Source: Cupriavidus pauculus
Lineage (GTDB): Bacteria > Pseudomonadota > Gammaproteobacteria > Burkholderiales > Burkholderiaceae
Assembly (NCBI RefSeq): GCF_022179805.1
Contig: NZ_BPUO01000013.1
Coordinates: forward strand, 1 to 64,000
Length of the DNA: 64,000 bases
Reading direction: 5' to 3'
The position numbers were made by a program, and so were the translations under genes. The notes under the pieces are model-generated. The model did no database searches, was not told the DNA's origin, and was given only the letters and a program-made list of their open reading frames with translations. The stretch's first letter is position 1; each line of letters starts with the position of its first letter. Positions 51,329 to 60,982 of this stretch are shown piece after piece.

Positions 51329-53362
51329 ATGCAACGTGTCGATCGTATCGATGACGCTGTCTCGCTGCCCGAACTGACAATACGCGGCATCATCCTCGGT
51401 GCACTGATCACGGTAGTGTTCACCGCTTCGAATATCTACCTTGGTCTCAAGGTGGGGCTGACCTTCTCGTCGGCCATTCCCGCCGCCGTGATCTCGATGG
51501 CCGTGCTGCGGCTGTTTCCCGGCGCGAACATCCTCGAAAACAACATGGTGCAGACGCAGGCGTCGGCGGCCGGCACCCTGTCCTCGATCATTTTCATCCT
51601 GCCCGGCCTGGTCATGCTGGGCCACTGGCAGGGGTTCCCGTTCTGGCAGACGCTGGCGATCTGCGCGGCCGGCGGCATGCTGGGCGTGATCTTCAGCATT
51701 CCGCTGCGCCACGCGATGGTGGTGCAGAGCGACCTGCCGTACCCCGAAGGCGTGGCCGCGGCGGAAATCCTGCGCGTGGGTAGCGCCGCCGGCCAGGACG
51801 CCACGGGCAAGAAGCAGGCTACCGGCCTGGCGGACCTGATGGCTGGCGGCTTGGCGGCCGGACTCTTCAGCTTTGCCGCCGGGGGCCTGCGATTGCTGGC
51901 CGAAGGCGCCAATGCCTGGTTGGCGGCGGGTGCGTCGGTGGTGCGCCTGTCGATGGGCTTCTCGCTGGCACTGGTGGGCGCGGGTTACCTGGTGGGCATC
52001 GTCGGCGGGCTGGCCATGCTGCTCGGGCTGATTCTGACCTGGGGGATCGCGGTGCCGTGGCTGACGGCCATCACGCCGATGCCGTCGGGTGCCACGCTGC
52101 AGAGCTTTGGCACATCGGTCTGGAGCTCGCAGGCGCGGTTCATCGGCGCTGGCACCATCGGTATCGCGGCGATCTGGACGCTTGGCACGCTGTTCAAGCC
52201 GATGGTGGAGGGCGTGCGCGCGTCGATGGGCGCGCTGCGCGGCGGCGCGGGCAATAGCGGCGGCGAGATTCCGCGCACGCAGCGGGACATGCCGGCCATG
52301 TGGATCGGCATCATCACATTGGTGCTGCTGGTGGTGCTGGCCATCACGTTCGGCCACTTCCTGGCGCCCGCGCCGCTGGACGCCAGTGCCAGCTGGAAGC
52401 TGGTGGCGTGCGCCGTGCTGTTCGCGTTCGTATTCGGGTTTCTGGTCGCGGCGGCGTGCGGCTACATGGCGGGCCTGGTCGGATCTTCCGCCAGCCCGAT
52501 CTCGGGCATCGGCATCATTGCGGTCATCCTGGTGTCGCTGCTGATCCTGGGGCTGGGCACGCTGGAAGGGCTGCTCGACACACCGGAAGGCGGCAAATTC
52601 GCGATTGCGCTGGCGATCTTCACGACATCGGCCGTGGTGGCGGTGGCGTCGATCTCGAACGACAACCTGCAGGACCTGAAGACGGGCTGGCTGGTCGGTG
52701 CCACGCCTTGGCGCCAGCAGGTGGCGCTGCTGATTGGCTGCGCCGTGGGCGCGGCGGTCATCCCGCCGGTGCTGGAGTTGCTCTATCACGCGTACGGCTT
52801 TGCCGGCGCCTTGCCGCGTGCGGACATGGACCCCAACGCCGCACTGGCCGCGCCCCAGGCCACGCTGATGACGGCAATCGCCACGGGCATTTTCACGCAC
52901 CAGCTCAACTGGACGATGATCCTGATTGGCGTCGGCCTGGGCGTGGTGCTGATCTCGATCGACGAGATGCTGCGGCGGCGCGGTGGCGTGGCGCGCCTGC
53001 CCGTGCTGGCGGTCGGCATCGGCATCTACCTGCCGCCGACGATCAGCTCGGCACTGGTGGTGGGCGCGGTGCTGTCGTGGTGGCTGCTGCGTACGGAACG
53101 CCGCCGTGCCGAGGCGCGTGGCGACGACGTGAAGACAGTGCTCGACCATGCCGAACGGCGTGGCACGCTGCTGGCGTCGGGACTGATTGTCGGGGAAAGC
53201 CTGGTGGGCGTGGCGCTGGCCGCGATCATCGGCCTGTCGGGCAAGGAAGTACCGCTGGCCGTGGTGGGCGAGGGGTTTGCCGCTACGTCACAGTGGCTGG
53301 GACTGGCGGCGTTCGTGCTGGTCTGCGTGGGATTCTGCCGCAGGGTGCTGGCCGCACGTTGA
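51329..53362 (+). CDS. OPT family oligopeptide transporter
   Basis: A 677-aa inner-membrane transporter with roughly 15 hydrophobic segments. LTIRGIILGALITVVFTASNIYLGLKVGLTFSSAIPAAVISM near the N-terminus, NNMVQTQASAAGTLSSIIFILPGLVMLG, SDLPYPEGVAAAEILRVG and GLVGSSASPISGIGIIAVI are typical of the bacterial OPT group. Members move peptides or peptide-derived metal chelators with protons. AGGAGG lies 5 bases before ATG. It stands alone and ends at a convergent junction with a REP-like palindrome. Confidence 0.92.
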   Translation: MQRVDRIDDAVSLPELTIRGIILGALITVVFTASNIYLGLKVGLTFSSAIPAAVISMAVLRLFPGANILENNMVQTQASAAGTLSSIIFILPGLVMLGHWQGFPFWQTLAICAAGGMLGVIFSIPLRHAMVVQSDLPYPEGVAAAEILRVGSAAGQDATGKKQATGLADLMAGGLAAGLFSFAAGGLRLLAEGANAWLAAGASVVRLSMGFSLALVGAGYLVGIVGGLAMLLGLILTWGIAVPWLTAITPMPSGATLQSFGTSVWSSQARFIGAGTIGIAAIWTLGTLFKPMVEGVRASMGALRGGAGNSGGEIPRTQRDMPAMWIGIITLVLLVVLAITFGHFLAPAPLDASASWKLVACAVLFAFVFGFLVAAACGYMAGLVGSSASPISGIGIIAVILVSLLILGLGTLEGLLDTPEGGKFAIALAIFTTSAVVAVASISNDNLQDLKTGWLVGATPWRQQVALLIGCAVGAAVIPPVLELLYHAYGFAGALPRADMDPNAALAAPQATLMTAIATGIFTHQLNWTMILIGVGLGVVLISIDEMLRRRGGVARLPVLAVGIGIYLPPTISSALVVGAVLSWWLLRTERRRAEARGDDVKTVLDHAERRGTLLASGLIVGESLVGVALAAIIGLSGKEVPLAVVGEGFAATSQWLGLAAFVLVCVGFCRRVLAAR

Positions 53363-53376
53363 GTGTCATTCTGATT

Positions 53377-53401
53377 CCCTCTCCCGCGGGGCGGGAGAGG
53401 G
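53377..53401. repeat. REP-like palindrome
   Basis: CCCTCTCCCGC (53377-53387) pairs perfectly with GCGGGAGAGGG (53391-53401) around GGG. It is the same core as the copies near 9895 and 17341, and again lies between convergent genes. Confidence 0.85.
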
Positions 53402-53423
53402 GAGAAAGACAGTCGGTGGAGTT

Positions 53424-53615
53424 CTAGTCTTCCTCGTCCGCCGGCAGGTCCGGCGACGGTGTCTCGTCCGGCTTGCCACCGATGACGTACTTCTCGGACG
53501 CCCAGGCGCCAAGATCGATCTGCTTGCAGCGGTGGGAACAGAACGGGCGGAACTTGTTTTCCGGCACCCAGGAAACATCCTTGCCGCAGGTGGGGCACTT
53601 GACGACAGCTGGCAT
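53424..53615 (-). CDS. yacG: DNA gyrase inhibitor YacG
   Basis: A 63-aa zinc-binding protein. The four-Cys zinc site is complete: C7-x2-C10 (KCPTCGKDV) and C26-x3-C30 ([19 protein letters not shown]). The acidic C-terminus (DLPADEED) is normal for the family. YacG inhibits gyrase in Escherichia coli. ATG 53615 starts the conserved domain; it lies 8 bases downstream of zapD in the usual order coaE-zapD-yacG. Confidence 0.93.
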   Translation of the reverse strand: MPAVVKCPTCGKDVSWVPENKFRPFCSHRCKQIDLGAWASEKYVIGGKPDETPSPDLPADEED

Positions 53616-53623
53616 TGCGAACT

Positions 53624-54382
53624 TCAGAAATTGCAGAGTTTGAGCAGGAACGGGATGTCCGCGTCGACCGAGCGCGGACGCATATCGCCGTCCTGCTGGG
53701 TAAAGCGCACCCAGAGCATGTACTTGTTGGCGCTCATCTCGGGGATGAAGGCCAGCAGCGATTCGTCCAGGTACACCTGCATGAGCTGGTAGCTGCGGCC
53801 GGACAGCATCTGCTGGTAGCTGCCGCCCGTGGCGATCACCTTGCCGCTCTGGCCGGATTCGCGCAGCAGGCGCAGCACGATGGTGGCGCCCATGCGCAGC
53901 GAAGCCAGCGGCCGGGCCCACTTGAGAATGTCGGCACGGCGGTCGTCGGCGGGGCGGTGTTGCCAGGCGTAGTACGCAGGCAGGTCGAATTCGCAGGTAC
54001 CGCCAGGAATGATCGCGCGGCTGCGGATGCTGGTGAGCCACTCGTTGTCGGTCAGCAACTGGCCGGCCTTGCCAACGGTCTGGCTCAGGGCCGCAATGCC
54101 TTGCTCGATTTCGCCGATCACGCTGACCAGCGCATCCTGGTCGATCTGCGGATTGGCACGCAGCGGTGCCAGGGCCTGGCGCTGGCGCTCCAGTTCCTTG
54201 ATCAGGTCGGTCTTGAGGTCGGCACGGCCAGCCACGTCGATGATCTCGAAGATCGTGGTGATGGCAACGTGGTGCTGCAGCGGATGTTCCTGCCCGAGGA
54301 AATAATCCAGCCGATCGAACAGGTCCTCCAGGCGCAGGAGTGTCCTGATGCGTTCGTTGAAAGGATATTCGTACAGGATCAA
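53624..54382 (-). CDS. zapD: Cell division protein ZapD
   Basis: A 252-aa FtsZ-associated protein that bundles FtsZ filaments. [29 protein letters not shown] starts the family domain; [24 protein letters not shown] and [13 protein letters not shown] continue it. I chose TTG 54382, placing (M)ILYEYPF at the N-terminus as in relatives, with a GGA 7 bases upstream. Longer in-frame starts add 48 residues unlike the family. Confidence 0.9.
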   Translation of the reverse strand: MILYEYPFNERIRTLLRLEDLFDRLDYFLGQEHPLQHHVAITTIFEIIDVAGRADLKTDLIKELERQRQALAPLRANPQIDQDALVSVIGEIEQGIAALSQTVGKAGQLLTDNEWLTSIRSRAIIPGGTCEFDLPAYYAWQHRPADDRRADILKWARPLASLRMGATIVLRLLRESGQSGKVIATGGSYQQMLSGRSYQLMQVYLDESLLAFIPEMSANKYMLWVRFTQQDGDMRPRSVDADIPFLLKLCNF

Positions 54383-54644
54383 GTCGGTATCCGTGCTACG
54401 CGCCGTATGGCGGTTCGTTTCAGTCGAGGGCGCCGGGCGGGCCCACTGCCGGTTCCCGCGTGTGCGTTGGTGGTCCGGCCAGGGCACTGGGCCACCAACC
54501 GTCATGCAACGCACCTTTTCCGGCATGTTTCAGCGCATTCTATGCGAGTCGAGGCCCGAGGACAAATCGAATGTTCCCGGGGATAGCCCGTACTGGGCGC
54601 GACACGTCGCCCGCGGTGCCTGCCGCGTGGCATGCGCTTCCGAT
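54383..54644. other. zapD-coaE intergenic region
   Basis: A 262-base gap between two same-strand genes. I see no gene, and no confident promoter or terminator. Confidence 0.35.
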
Positions 54645-55268
54645 CTAAACGCCCGCTTGCTTTGCCGACAGCGTTCGATACAGCGCATCGAGCCGCTCCA
54701 CCTGCGGCGCAAGTGCGTCGGGCGGTCCATCGTTGTCAATGACGTCGTCGGCCACGGCCAGCCGTGCCGCACGCGTGGCCTGCTTCTGCATGATGGCCTG
54801 GACCTGGTCCCGCGTGAACCCGTTGCGGGCCATGACGCGCGCCACCTGTGTGTCTTCCTGGCAATCGACCACGAGCACACGGCCCACGCGTGCGCGCCAC
54901 GTGCCCGATTCCACAAGCAGCGGCACCACGTAGATCAGGTACGGATGTTGCCCGGCAGCCCGGACGGCGGCGGCGCGCGCCTCGGTCAGCTGGCGGATCA
55001 ATGGATGCGTGATGCCTTCGAGCCGGGCCTTGGCGTCAGGGTCGGAAAACACCAGCGCGCGCATGCCGTCGCGGTCCATCGCGCCATCGGGCCTCAGGCA
55101 GCGCGGGCCGAAGGCTTCCAGTAACGGTGCGATGGCGGACCCGCCGGGCGCGGTGATTTCGTGGGCGAGCAGGTCGGTATCGATCAGCGCGGCACCGCGG
55201 GCGGCAAACATGTCCGCGACGCGGGTCTTGCCGGAGCCGATGCCGCCGGTCAGGCCGATTTCCAGCAT
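54645..55268 (-). CDS. coaE: Dephospho-CoA kinase CoaE
   Basis: A 207-aa P-loop kinase for the last step of coenzyme A synthesis. The Walker A motif GLTGGIGSGKTRVADMF lies near residue 8, ALIDTDLLAHEIT and ITHPLIRQL are substrate-site regions, and YVVPLLVESGTWRARVGRVLVVDC is the CoA-domain motif. The gene is placed downstream of pilD as in many proteobacteria (pilB-pilC-pilD-coaE). Confidence 0.95.
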   Translation of the reverse strand: MLEIGLTGGIGSGKTRVADMFAARGAALIDTDLLAHEITAPGGSAIAPLLEAFGPRCLRPDGAMDRDGMRALVFSDPDAKARLEGITHPLIRQLTEARAAAVRAAGQHPYLIYVVPLLVESGTWRARVGRVLVVDCQEDTQVARVMARNGFTRDQVQAIMQKQATRAARLAVADDVIDNDGPPDALAPQVERLDALYRTLSAKQAGV

Positions 55269-55320
55269 GAGCAGATGTCGTTGGTCGTTGGCGATGCCGC
55301 CAACGATACCAGTTTTACGG

Positions 55321-56214
55321 TCAGTGGCCGGGCGTCAGGCCCAGCGGCAGCACGTCCGGCCCGAAGAACAGCACGATCAGGCCAGCGCCGGCGATATACG
55401 GGCCAAACGGGAACGTGGTCTCGCTGCCCTTGCGCTGGATCAGCAGCATCGCGCCGCCGATGACGGCGCCCACGATCGACGACATCAGGATCAGTGCCGG
55501 CAGCGCCTGCCATCCGAACCATGCGCCCAGCGCGCCCATGAGCTTGAAGTCGCCGTAGCCCATGCCTTCGCGGCCGCGCACGAGCTTGAAGATCCAGTAG
55601 ACCATCCACAGCACCAGATAGCCCGCCGCCGCGCCGATCACGGCCTCCGCCAGCGGTGCAAAGTAGCCCTGCAGGTTCAGCAGCAGGCCCAGCCACAGCA
55701 ATGGCAGCGTGATCTGGTCAGGCAGGAGCTGGGTGTCGGCATCGATCATGAACAGCGCCACCAGCGACCAGATCAGGGCAATGGCGGCCAGTGCCTGGAC
55801 GGTTGGCCCGAAATGCCACATCGCCAGCGCGGTCAGCACGCCGGTCACGGCCTCCACGAGCGGATAGCGCGCGCTGATAGGGGCCTTGCAGGACGAGCAC
55901 TTGCCCCGCAGGAACAGGTAGCTGACGATCGGCACGTTCTCCCACGCCGCGATCTGGTGCCCGCAGTGTGGGCATGCCGAACGCGGCACCATCAGGTTGT
56001 ACCGGTCGGGGTGCGGCAGCGGTTCGCCACGCACTTCAGCGATGTAGTTGGCCTCGTCGTAGTCCATCATCTTCGGCAGGCGATGGATCACGACATTGAG
56101 GAAACTGCCCACCAGCAGGCCGACCAGGCCTGCCACGACGATCAGGAAAGGCGCCGGAAGCGCCGCCAGCGAATCCAGCGTGACGGCGCCCACCGGTCCA
56201 AAAACGGCTTGCAT
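55321..56214 (-). CDS. pilD: Prepilin peptidase / N-methyltransferase PilD
   Basis: A 297-aa membrane aspartic protease that cleaves and methylates type IV pilins. GSFLNVVIHRLP near residue 38, a four-Cys zinc site (CPHCGHQ and CSSCKAP), MIDADTQLLPDQITLPLLW with one catalytic Asp, and GREGMGYGDFKLMGALGAWFG with the second (GxGD) are all present. ATG 56214 follows GGGTGG. pilC ends 18 bases upstream. Confidence 0.95.
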   Translation of the reverse strand: MQAVFGPVGAVTLDSLAALPAPFLIVVAGLVGLLVGSFLNVVIHRLPKMMDYDEANYIAEVRGEPLPHPDRYNLMVPRSACPHCGHQIAAWENVPIVSYLFLRGKCSSCKAPISARYPLVEAVTGVLTALAMWHFGPTVQALAAIALIWSLVALFMIDADTQLLPDQITLPLLWLGLLLNLQGYFAPLAEAVIGAAAGYLVLWMVYWIFKLVRGREGMGYGDFKLMGALGAWFGWQALPALILMSSIVGAVIGGAMLLIQRKGSETTFPFGPYIAGAGLIVLFFGPDVLPLGLTPGH

Positions 56215-56232
56215 GCGAAAGACCACCCGTTG

Positions 56233-57498
56233 TTAAACCACCTGGCCAAGCTTGAAGATCGGCAGGTACATTGCCACCACCATGCCCCCGATCAACACGC
56301 CCAGGATCACGATGATCAGCGGCTCGATCAGGCTGGAAATGGCTGCCACGGCATCGTCCACCTCGCGCTCGTAGAACTCCGCCACCTTCAGCAGCATGTT
56401 GTCCAGCGCACCGGATTCCTCGCCGATCTGCGTCATCTGCAGCACCATGTTGTCGAACAGGTGCGTGGCCTGCATGGCGTTGGTCAGGCTGGTACCGATA
56501 CGCACGGCTTGTTCGATCTCACGCGTGGCATCGTAGTACAGCCAGTTGCCGGCGGCGCCCGCCACCGACTCCATCGATTCCACCAGCGGCGTACCCGCGG
56601 CGAACATCGTGGCCAGGGTACGCGTCCAGCGTGCCACCACGGCCTTGCGGAACAGGCTGCCGAAGATCGGCATCTTCAGCAGCGCCTTGTCGTGCCAGCG
56701 CTGCACCTTTTCCGAAGTCTTGCGCGCCCGGAAGTAGGCAATGATGGAGAAGACCGGGGTGCCGACGATCAGGTACCAGTACTGGACAAAGAAGTCGGAC
56801 AGGCCGATCACTACCTGGGTCGGCGCGGGCAGGGCGGCGCCAAAGCTCGAGAACACGCCCTTGAAGGCCGGGATCACGAACAGCATCAGCACCACGGTCA
56901 CCGCGAAGGCCACGGTCAGCACGGCGATCGGGTAGATCATCGCGGACTTGATCTGGCTCTTCAGCGCGATGCTCTTTTCCATGTACAGCGACAGCCGCTC
57001 GAGCAGTGCATCGAGAATACCGCCCTGTTCACCGGCATCGATCAGGTTGCAGTACAGCGTGTCGAAGTACTTCGGTTGGCGCCGGAACGCCTGGGCCATG
57101 CTGCTGCCGGACTCGATATCGAAGCGGATGTCGTTGAGCAGCTGCGTGAAATTCGGATTGGAGTGGCCGCGCGCGATGATGTCGATCGATTGCAGCAGCG
57201 GAATGCCCGCCTTGAGCATCGTCGAAAGCTGGCGCGTGAAGTAGGCGATGTCCTTCTCGGTGATCTTCTTGCCGCGCGCCGCCTTGCGCTTCTTCATCTT
57301 GACGACGGTCAGCCCTTGCTTGCGCAGGGTGGCGGTCACTTCCGACTGGCTCTCGGCCCGCTGCTCGCCCTTGAAGGTCTTGCCCTTGCGGTCCTTGGCT
57401 TCCCACTCGAAGATGTACTGCGTGGGCGCCTTCCGCCCTGTCCTGGCCCGCGACGGCGCTGCCGTCCGGGCGCCCGCCGCTGGTGCGCGCGTCGCCAT
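56233..57498 (-). CDS. pilC: Type IV pilus inner-membrane platform protein PilC
   Basis: A 421-aa GspF-family protein. A basic N-terminus and YIFEWEAKDRKGKTFKGEQRAES lead into two repeated T2SSF domains, seen in AYFTRQLSTMLKAGIPLLQSIDI and WTRTLATMFAAGTPLVESMESVAGAAGN. Three membrane segments (near 190, 240 and 400) are visible. It anchors the PilB motor. Confidence 0.94.
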   Translation of the reverse strand: MATRAPAAGARTAAPSRARTGRKAPTQYIFEWEAKDRKGKTFKGEQRAESQSEVTATLRKQGLTVVKMKKRKAARGKKITEKDIAYFTRQLSTMLKAGIPLLQSIDIIARGHSNPNFTQLLNDIRFDIESGSSMAQAFRRQPKYFDTLYCNLIDAGEQGGILDALLERLSLYMEKSIALKSQIKSAMIYPIAVLTVAFAVTVVLMLFVIPAFKGVFSSFGAALPAPTQVVIGLSDFFVQYWYLIVGTPVFSIIAYFRARKTSEKVQRWHDKALLKMPIFGSLFRKAVVARWTRTLATMFAAGTPLVESMESVAGAAGNWLYYDATREIEQAVRIGTSLTNAMQATHLFDNMVLQMTQIGEESGALDNMLLKVAEFYEREVDDAVAAISSLIEPLIIVILGVLIGGMVVAMYLPIFKLGQVV

Positions 57499-57654
57499 GA
57501 TATGACCCCCGAATTATTTATTTGATACTGATATTGCTATTGTTTTTCCGGCGCCTGCAACCCGATGCGGGCACCCTTTTGCGCAGCCTGTCTCAACGGT
57601 GCACTGTCCCCGGCCGCGCGCCTGGTCAGTCCCACTTCAATACGTTCGATACGG
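57499..57654 (-). promoter_or_regulatory. pilB-pilC gap with AT-rich pilC leader
   Basis: A 156-base gap; 57505-57550 is strikingly AT-rich for this genome (TTATTTATTTGATACTG on the plus strand) and may carry an extra pilC promoter. No clear hexamer pair. Confidence 0.35.
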
Positions 57655-59376
57655 CTAGCTGTTCGTGGTCGCCAGCACTTCCTCAAGCGACGTGACGCCC
57701 TGTTTTACCTTCTTCAGGCCAGCTTCGCGCAACGATAGCACGCCTTCTTTACGGGCCTGTTCGGCGATCTGCAGCGCCGTGCCATGCGACAGGATGATCT
57801 GCTGCATGGCCTCGGAAATCGGCATGACCTGGTAGATGCCACACCGGCCCTTGTAGCCGCTGCCGTTGCAACGCTCGCAGCCAACCGGGTGGTACGGCTT
57901 CCAGCTGCCGTCGATATCGTCCTGCGTGAAACCGGCGTCCAGCAGCACCTGCGGCGCCAGGTCGCCCTCGCGCTTGCAGGTGCAGAGCCGGCGCGCCAGG
58001 CGCTGCGCCGTGATCATCAGCACCGACGACGCGATGTTGAACGGCGCCACGCCCATGTTCATCAGGCGCGTCAGCGTGGTGGGCGCATCGTTGGTGTGCA
58101 GCGTGGACAGCACCAGGTGGCCGGTCTGCGCGGCCTTGATCGAGATGTCGGCCGTTTCCAGGTCACGGATTTCGCCGACCATGATGATGTCCGGATCCTG
58201 CCGCAGGAACGACTTCAGGGCCGCCGCGAAGGTCAGCCCCGCCTTGTCGTTGACGTTGACCTGGTTGATGCCCGGCAACTGGATTTCCGCCGGATCCTCG
58301 GCCGTGGAAATATTGATGTCGCCCTGGTTCAGCATGTTCAGGAACGTATAGAGCGACACGGTCTTGCCGCTGCCGGTGGGGCCGGTGACCAGCACCATCC
58401 CGTACGGCCGCTTGATGACGTCGAGCAGCAGTTCCTTCTGCTGCGGCTCGTAGCCGAGCTGATCGATATCGAGCTTGTCGGTGGACGAATCCAGAATCCG
58501 CATCACGATCTTCTCGCCAAACAGCGTCGGCAGCGTCGAGACACGGAAGTCGATGGCCTTCTCGGTGGTTTCCTTGCTGTCCTTGTCCTTGGGGATAGAG
58601 ATCAGCAGCTTCATCCGGCCGTCCTGCGGCACGCGCTTTTCCGAGATGTCCAGCCGCGACAGCACCTTGATGCGGGTGGCGATCTTGTCGCGGATGTCCA
58701 GCGGCGGGCGGGCGACTTCCTCCAGTACGCCGTCCACGCGGAAGCGGATGCGATAGAAGAACTCGAACGGTTCGAAGTGAAGGTCCGACGCGCCGCGGTT
58801 GAAGGCTTCGTTGAGCAACTTCTGCAGGAAGCGCACCACGGGGGCGTCGTCGATCTCGTTGCCCGGACCCTTGCGCGCGGCTGCCGCGGCCGCCGGGTCG
58901 TATTCGATCATCTTTTGCGCGGTGGGCGTGACCGGCGATATGTTCTTGAGCGTGCCAAGCGCTTCGCTGGCCGAGCGCACATGCTTCATGAGCTTGTCGT
59001 GCTCGACCACGACGGTTTCCACCGGCAGGTTCATCTTCTGCCGGATGGCCTCGATGCCCGCCTGATTGGCCGGGTCGGACATCGCCACGATCAACCGGTT
59101 CTCGCGGCGCCCGAGCGGCAGCAGCCGGTGCGCATGGAATTCGCGGTTGCCGGCCAGCGCCGGCGGCACACGCGCAAGGTTGTACTGGGCGAGGTCGAGC
59201 AGCGGCAACTGGTACTTGTCGGCAGCAAAGATGGCCACGTCGTGCGCGGACATCGTGCCGCTGCCGATGATCTCGTCAATCAGCTGCGTTTTCTTTTCCC
59301 GTGCCGATTGCTCCAGTTGGGCGAGCAATGCCGGTGCGATCCGCCGGCTCTGGGCAAGCGCTAGACCTAGTGTCAT
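57655..59376 (-). CDS. pilB: Type IV pilus assembly ATPase PilB
   Basis: A 573-aa hexameric ATPase that drives pilus extension. The N-terminal T2SSE_N domain (~1-150) is followed by the core ATPase: Walker A is LVTGPTGSGKTVSLYTFLNML, the Asp box TAEDPAEIQLPG, Walker B FLRQDPDIIMVGEIRDLETADISIKAAQTGH in outline, and the His box STLHTNDAPTTLTRL. A four-Cys zinc site (CTCKREG and CERCNGSGYKGRCG) is intact. It forms an operon with pilC and pilD. Confidence 0.95.
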   Translation of the reverse strand: MTLGLALAQSRRIAPALLAQLEQSAREKKTQLIDEIIGSGTMSAHDVAIFAADKYQLPLLDLAQYNLARVPPALAGNREFHAHRLLPLGRRENRLIVAMSDPANQAGIEAIRQKMNLPVETVVVEHDKLMKHVRSASEALGTLKNISPVTPTAQKMIEYDPAAAAAARKGPGNEIDDAPVVRFLQKLLNEAFNRGASDLHFEPFEFFYRIRFRVDGVLEEVARPPLDIRDKIATRIKVLSRLDISEKRVPQDGRMKLLISIPKDKDSKETTEKAIDFRVSTLPTLFGEKIVMRILDSSTDKLDIDQLGYEPQQKELLLDVIKRPYGMVLVTGPTGSGKTVSLYTFLNMLNQGDINISTAEDPAEIQLPGINQVNVNDKAGLTFAAALKSFLRQDPDIIMVGEIRDLETADISIKAAQTGHLVLSTLHTNDAPTTLTRLMNMGVAPFNIASSVLMITAQRLARRLCTCKREGDLAPQVLLDAGFTQDDIDGSWKPYHPVGCERCNGSGYKGRCGIYQVMPISEAMQQIILSHGTALQIAEQARKEGVLSLREAGLKKVKQGVTSLEEVLATTNS

Positions 59377-59696
59377 GGCGAAATACGATGCAAGGTGCGC
59401 AGGCTGCCGAAGGCTGGTCGGAAAACGGCGGGCGGCGCGGTTGACAGCGGCGGGACGGCACAGGGCGGAGATCCCGGATCGGGGCAGTTTGCCGCCGGGG
59501 TCACTTTTTGTAAAGCTGGCCCGCGCGCGCGTTGGCGTTTGCGCGACACGGCTGCAACCCTACTTGCGCGGGGCACGGAATCGGAGGCGGGAAGGGAGGG
59601 CGCGCGAAGCGGCGGGGGAAAACAAAAAGGCCGCACATTGCTGTGCGGCCTTTCCGTCGATACTTGTGATGTCCGGCGTTGCCGTGCATCGAAATC
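59377..59696. other. pilB upstream region
   Basis: A 320-base gap between pilB and tRNA-Pro, both on the minus strand. The part nearest the tRNA holds its terminator (59618-59653). The rest must contain the pilB promoter, but I see no reliable hexamers and no gene. Confidence 0.4.
59618..59653 (-). terminator. Intrinsic terminator of tRNA-Pro
   Basis: A 12-bp perfect stem (plus-strand AAAGGCCGCACA at 59626-59637 with its complement at 59642-59653), 4-base loop, and on the minus strand the following TTTTTGTTTTC. It ends the tRNA transcript. Confidence 0.92.
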
Positions 59697-59773
59697 TGGT
59701 CGGGGTGAGAGGATTCGAACCTCCGGCCTCTACGTCCCGAACGTAGCGCTCTACCAGGCTAAGCTACACCCCG
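59697..59773 (-). tRNA. tRNA-Pro, anticodon CGG
   Basis: A 77-base tRNA including encoded CCA. Acceptor stem CGGGGTG/CACCCCG (7 bp), D-arm GTAGCTTAGCCTGGTAGAGC, anticodon stem CTACG/CGTAG with loop TTCGGGA (anticodon CGG), and T-arm with GGTTCGAATCC. It has its own promoter and terminator. No duplicated 3' end that would show use as an attachment site was seen within the window. Confidence 0.96.
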
Positions 59774-59828
59774 ATTTCTGTTGCTGCTCGTTGCTACTGG
59801 CAGTGCGTCGTCAGCAGCAAAGAACAAA

Positions 59829-59857
59829 ATTCTAGCGACGTTTGCGCGGGTTGGCAA
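59829..59857 (-). promoter_or_regulatory. Sigma70 promoter of tRNA-Pro
   Basis: Minus strand: -35 TTGCCA (59857-59852), a 17-base spacer and -10 TAGAAT (59834-59829). The start would be near 59822, about 49 bases before the tRNA 5' end. Confidence 0.82.
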
Positions 59858-59888
59858 GCGCCATCTAAAGAAAATGTATGCGGGACCG

Positions 59889-60866
59889 TCAGCTCTGTCG
59901 CTGCAGCGAGAACGCGCACAGTTCGATCAGTGTGTTCTTGAGCGGCGAATCCGGAAGCAGCATGGCGGCGCGCTCGGCGGCTTCGGCCTCTTTTTGCGCG
60001 GCGGCGAAGGTTACCTCCAGGGCGCCGCTGGCATGGATGGCCGAGAACACGGCATCGAAGTGCTCGGTGCCGCCCTGGACGATGGCGTCGCGGGCAAGTT
60101 CGCGCTGTTCGCTCGTGCCGTGCTCCAGCAGGTGCAGCAGCGGCAGCGTGGGTTTGCCTTCGCGCAAATCATCGCCGGCATTCTTGCCCATCTGCTCGGC
60201 GCTGGCCGTGTAGTCGAGCATGTCGTCGATCAGCTGGAAGGCGGTGCCGATGCGGCGGCCGTATTCGGCGGCAGCTTCTTCCATGGTGGCATCGGCGCCG
60301 GCCAGCACCGCGCCGAGTTGCGCCGACGCCTCGAACAGCTTGGCCGTCTTGTAGCGGATCACCTGCAGGTAGCGTTCCACGGTGACGTCGGGGTCGTGCA
60401 TGTTCAGCAACTGCAGCACTTCGCCCTCGGCGATCACATTGGTGGCGTTGGAGAGAATCTCCATGATGCGCATGCTGCCGGCATCCACCATCATCTGGAA
60501 GGCGCGCGAATAGAGGAAGTCGCCCACGAGCACGCTGGCGGCGTTGCCGAACACGGCATTGGCCGTCTGGCGGCCGCGGCGCAGCTCGGATTCGTCCACC
60601 ACGTCGTCGTGCAGCAGGGTGGCGGTGTGGATGAACTCCACCACGGCGGCCAGTTCATGATGGCGATGGCCTTCGTAACCGAACGCGCGCGCCGACAACA
60701 GCAGGATTACCGGGCGCAGGCGTTTGCCGCCGGCGCTGATGATGTATTCGCCAATCTGTTCGACCAGCGGGACTTCGGACGACAGGCGTCGGCGGATGAC
60801 TGCGTCAACGGCGCGCATGTCGGCAGCGACCGGGGCAAGCAAGGCAGTGGCGGAAGACTGGGACAA
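59889..60866 (-). CDS. ispB: Octaprenyl (polyprenyl) diphosphate synthase
   Basis: A 325-aa all-trans prenyltransferase that makes the ubiquinone side chain. The first Asp-rich motif is LLHDDVVDESELRRG, the second is FQLIDDMLDYTAS, with ISAGGKRLRPVILLLSARAFGY and TAKLFEASAQLGAVL between or before. I chose TTG 60866 (MSQSSATALL), with GGTGA 7 bases upstream. The frame stays open further upstream, but that sequence is the 3' end of a group II intron (its domain V), so a 357-aa start is not real. The leader is interrupted by that intron, inserted in the same orientation. Confidence 0.92.
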   Translation of the reverse strand: MSQSSATALLAPVAADMRAVDAVIRRRLSSEVPLVEQIGEYIISAGGKRLRPVILLLSARAFGYEGHRHHELAAVVEFIHTATLLHDDVVDESELRRGRQTANAVFGNAASVLVGDFLYSRAFQMMVDAGSMRIMEILSNATNVIAEGEVLQLLNMHDPDVTVERYLQVIRYKTAKLFEASAQLGAVLAGADATMEEAAAEYGRRIGTAFQLIDDMLDYTASAEQMGKNAGDDLREGKPTLPLLHLLEHGTSEQRELARDAIVQGGTEHFDAVFSAIHASGALEVTFAAAQKEAEAAERAAMLLPDSPLKNTLIELCAFSLQRQS

Positions 60867-60925
60867 GATGAGATCACCGTTTCGGGAGGGTAGGAGGAAC
60901 CCATTGCTGGATCCCTCCCCCCTAA

Positions 60926-60960
60926 GAACCGTACGTGCGAGTTTTCCCCGCATACGGCTC
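60926..60960 (-). ncRNA. Group II intron domain V (catalytic hairpin)
   Basis: On the minus strand it starts GAGCCGTATGCGGGG and ends CACGTACGGTTC. Complementary arms GAGCCGTATGCG and CGCACGTACGGTTC form the 34-35 base hairpin with the AGC catalytic triad and the 2-base bulge. This identifies a splicing-competent type intron. Confidence 0.92.
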
Positions 60961-60982
60961 AAGCCTCTACAAAATGTATGAG

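Noticed and set aside
60867-60962. N-terminal extension of ispB to 357 aa
   Set aside because: The extra residues are translated from domain V and VI of the group II intron and have no similarity to prenyl synthases. A normal N-terminus is obtained from TTG 60866.
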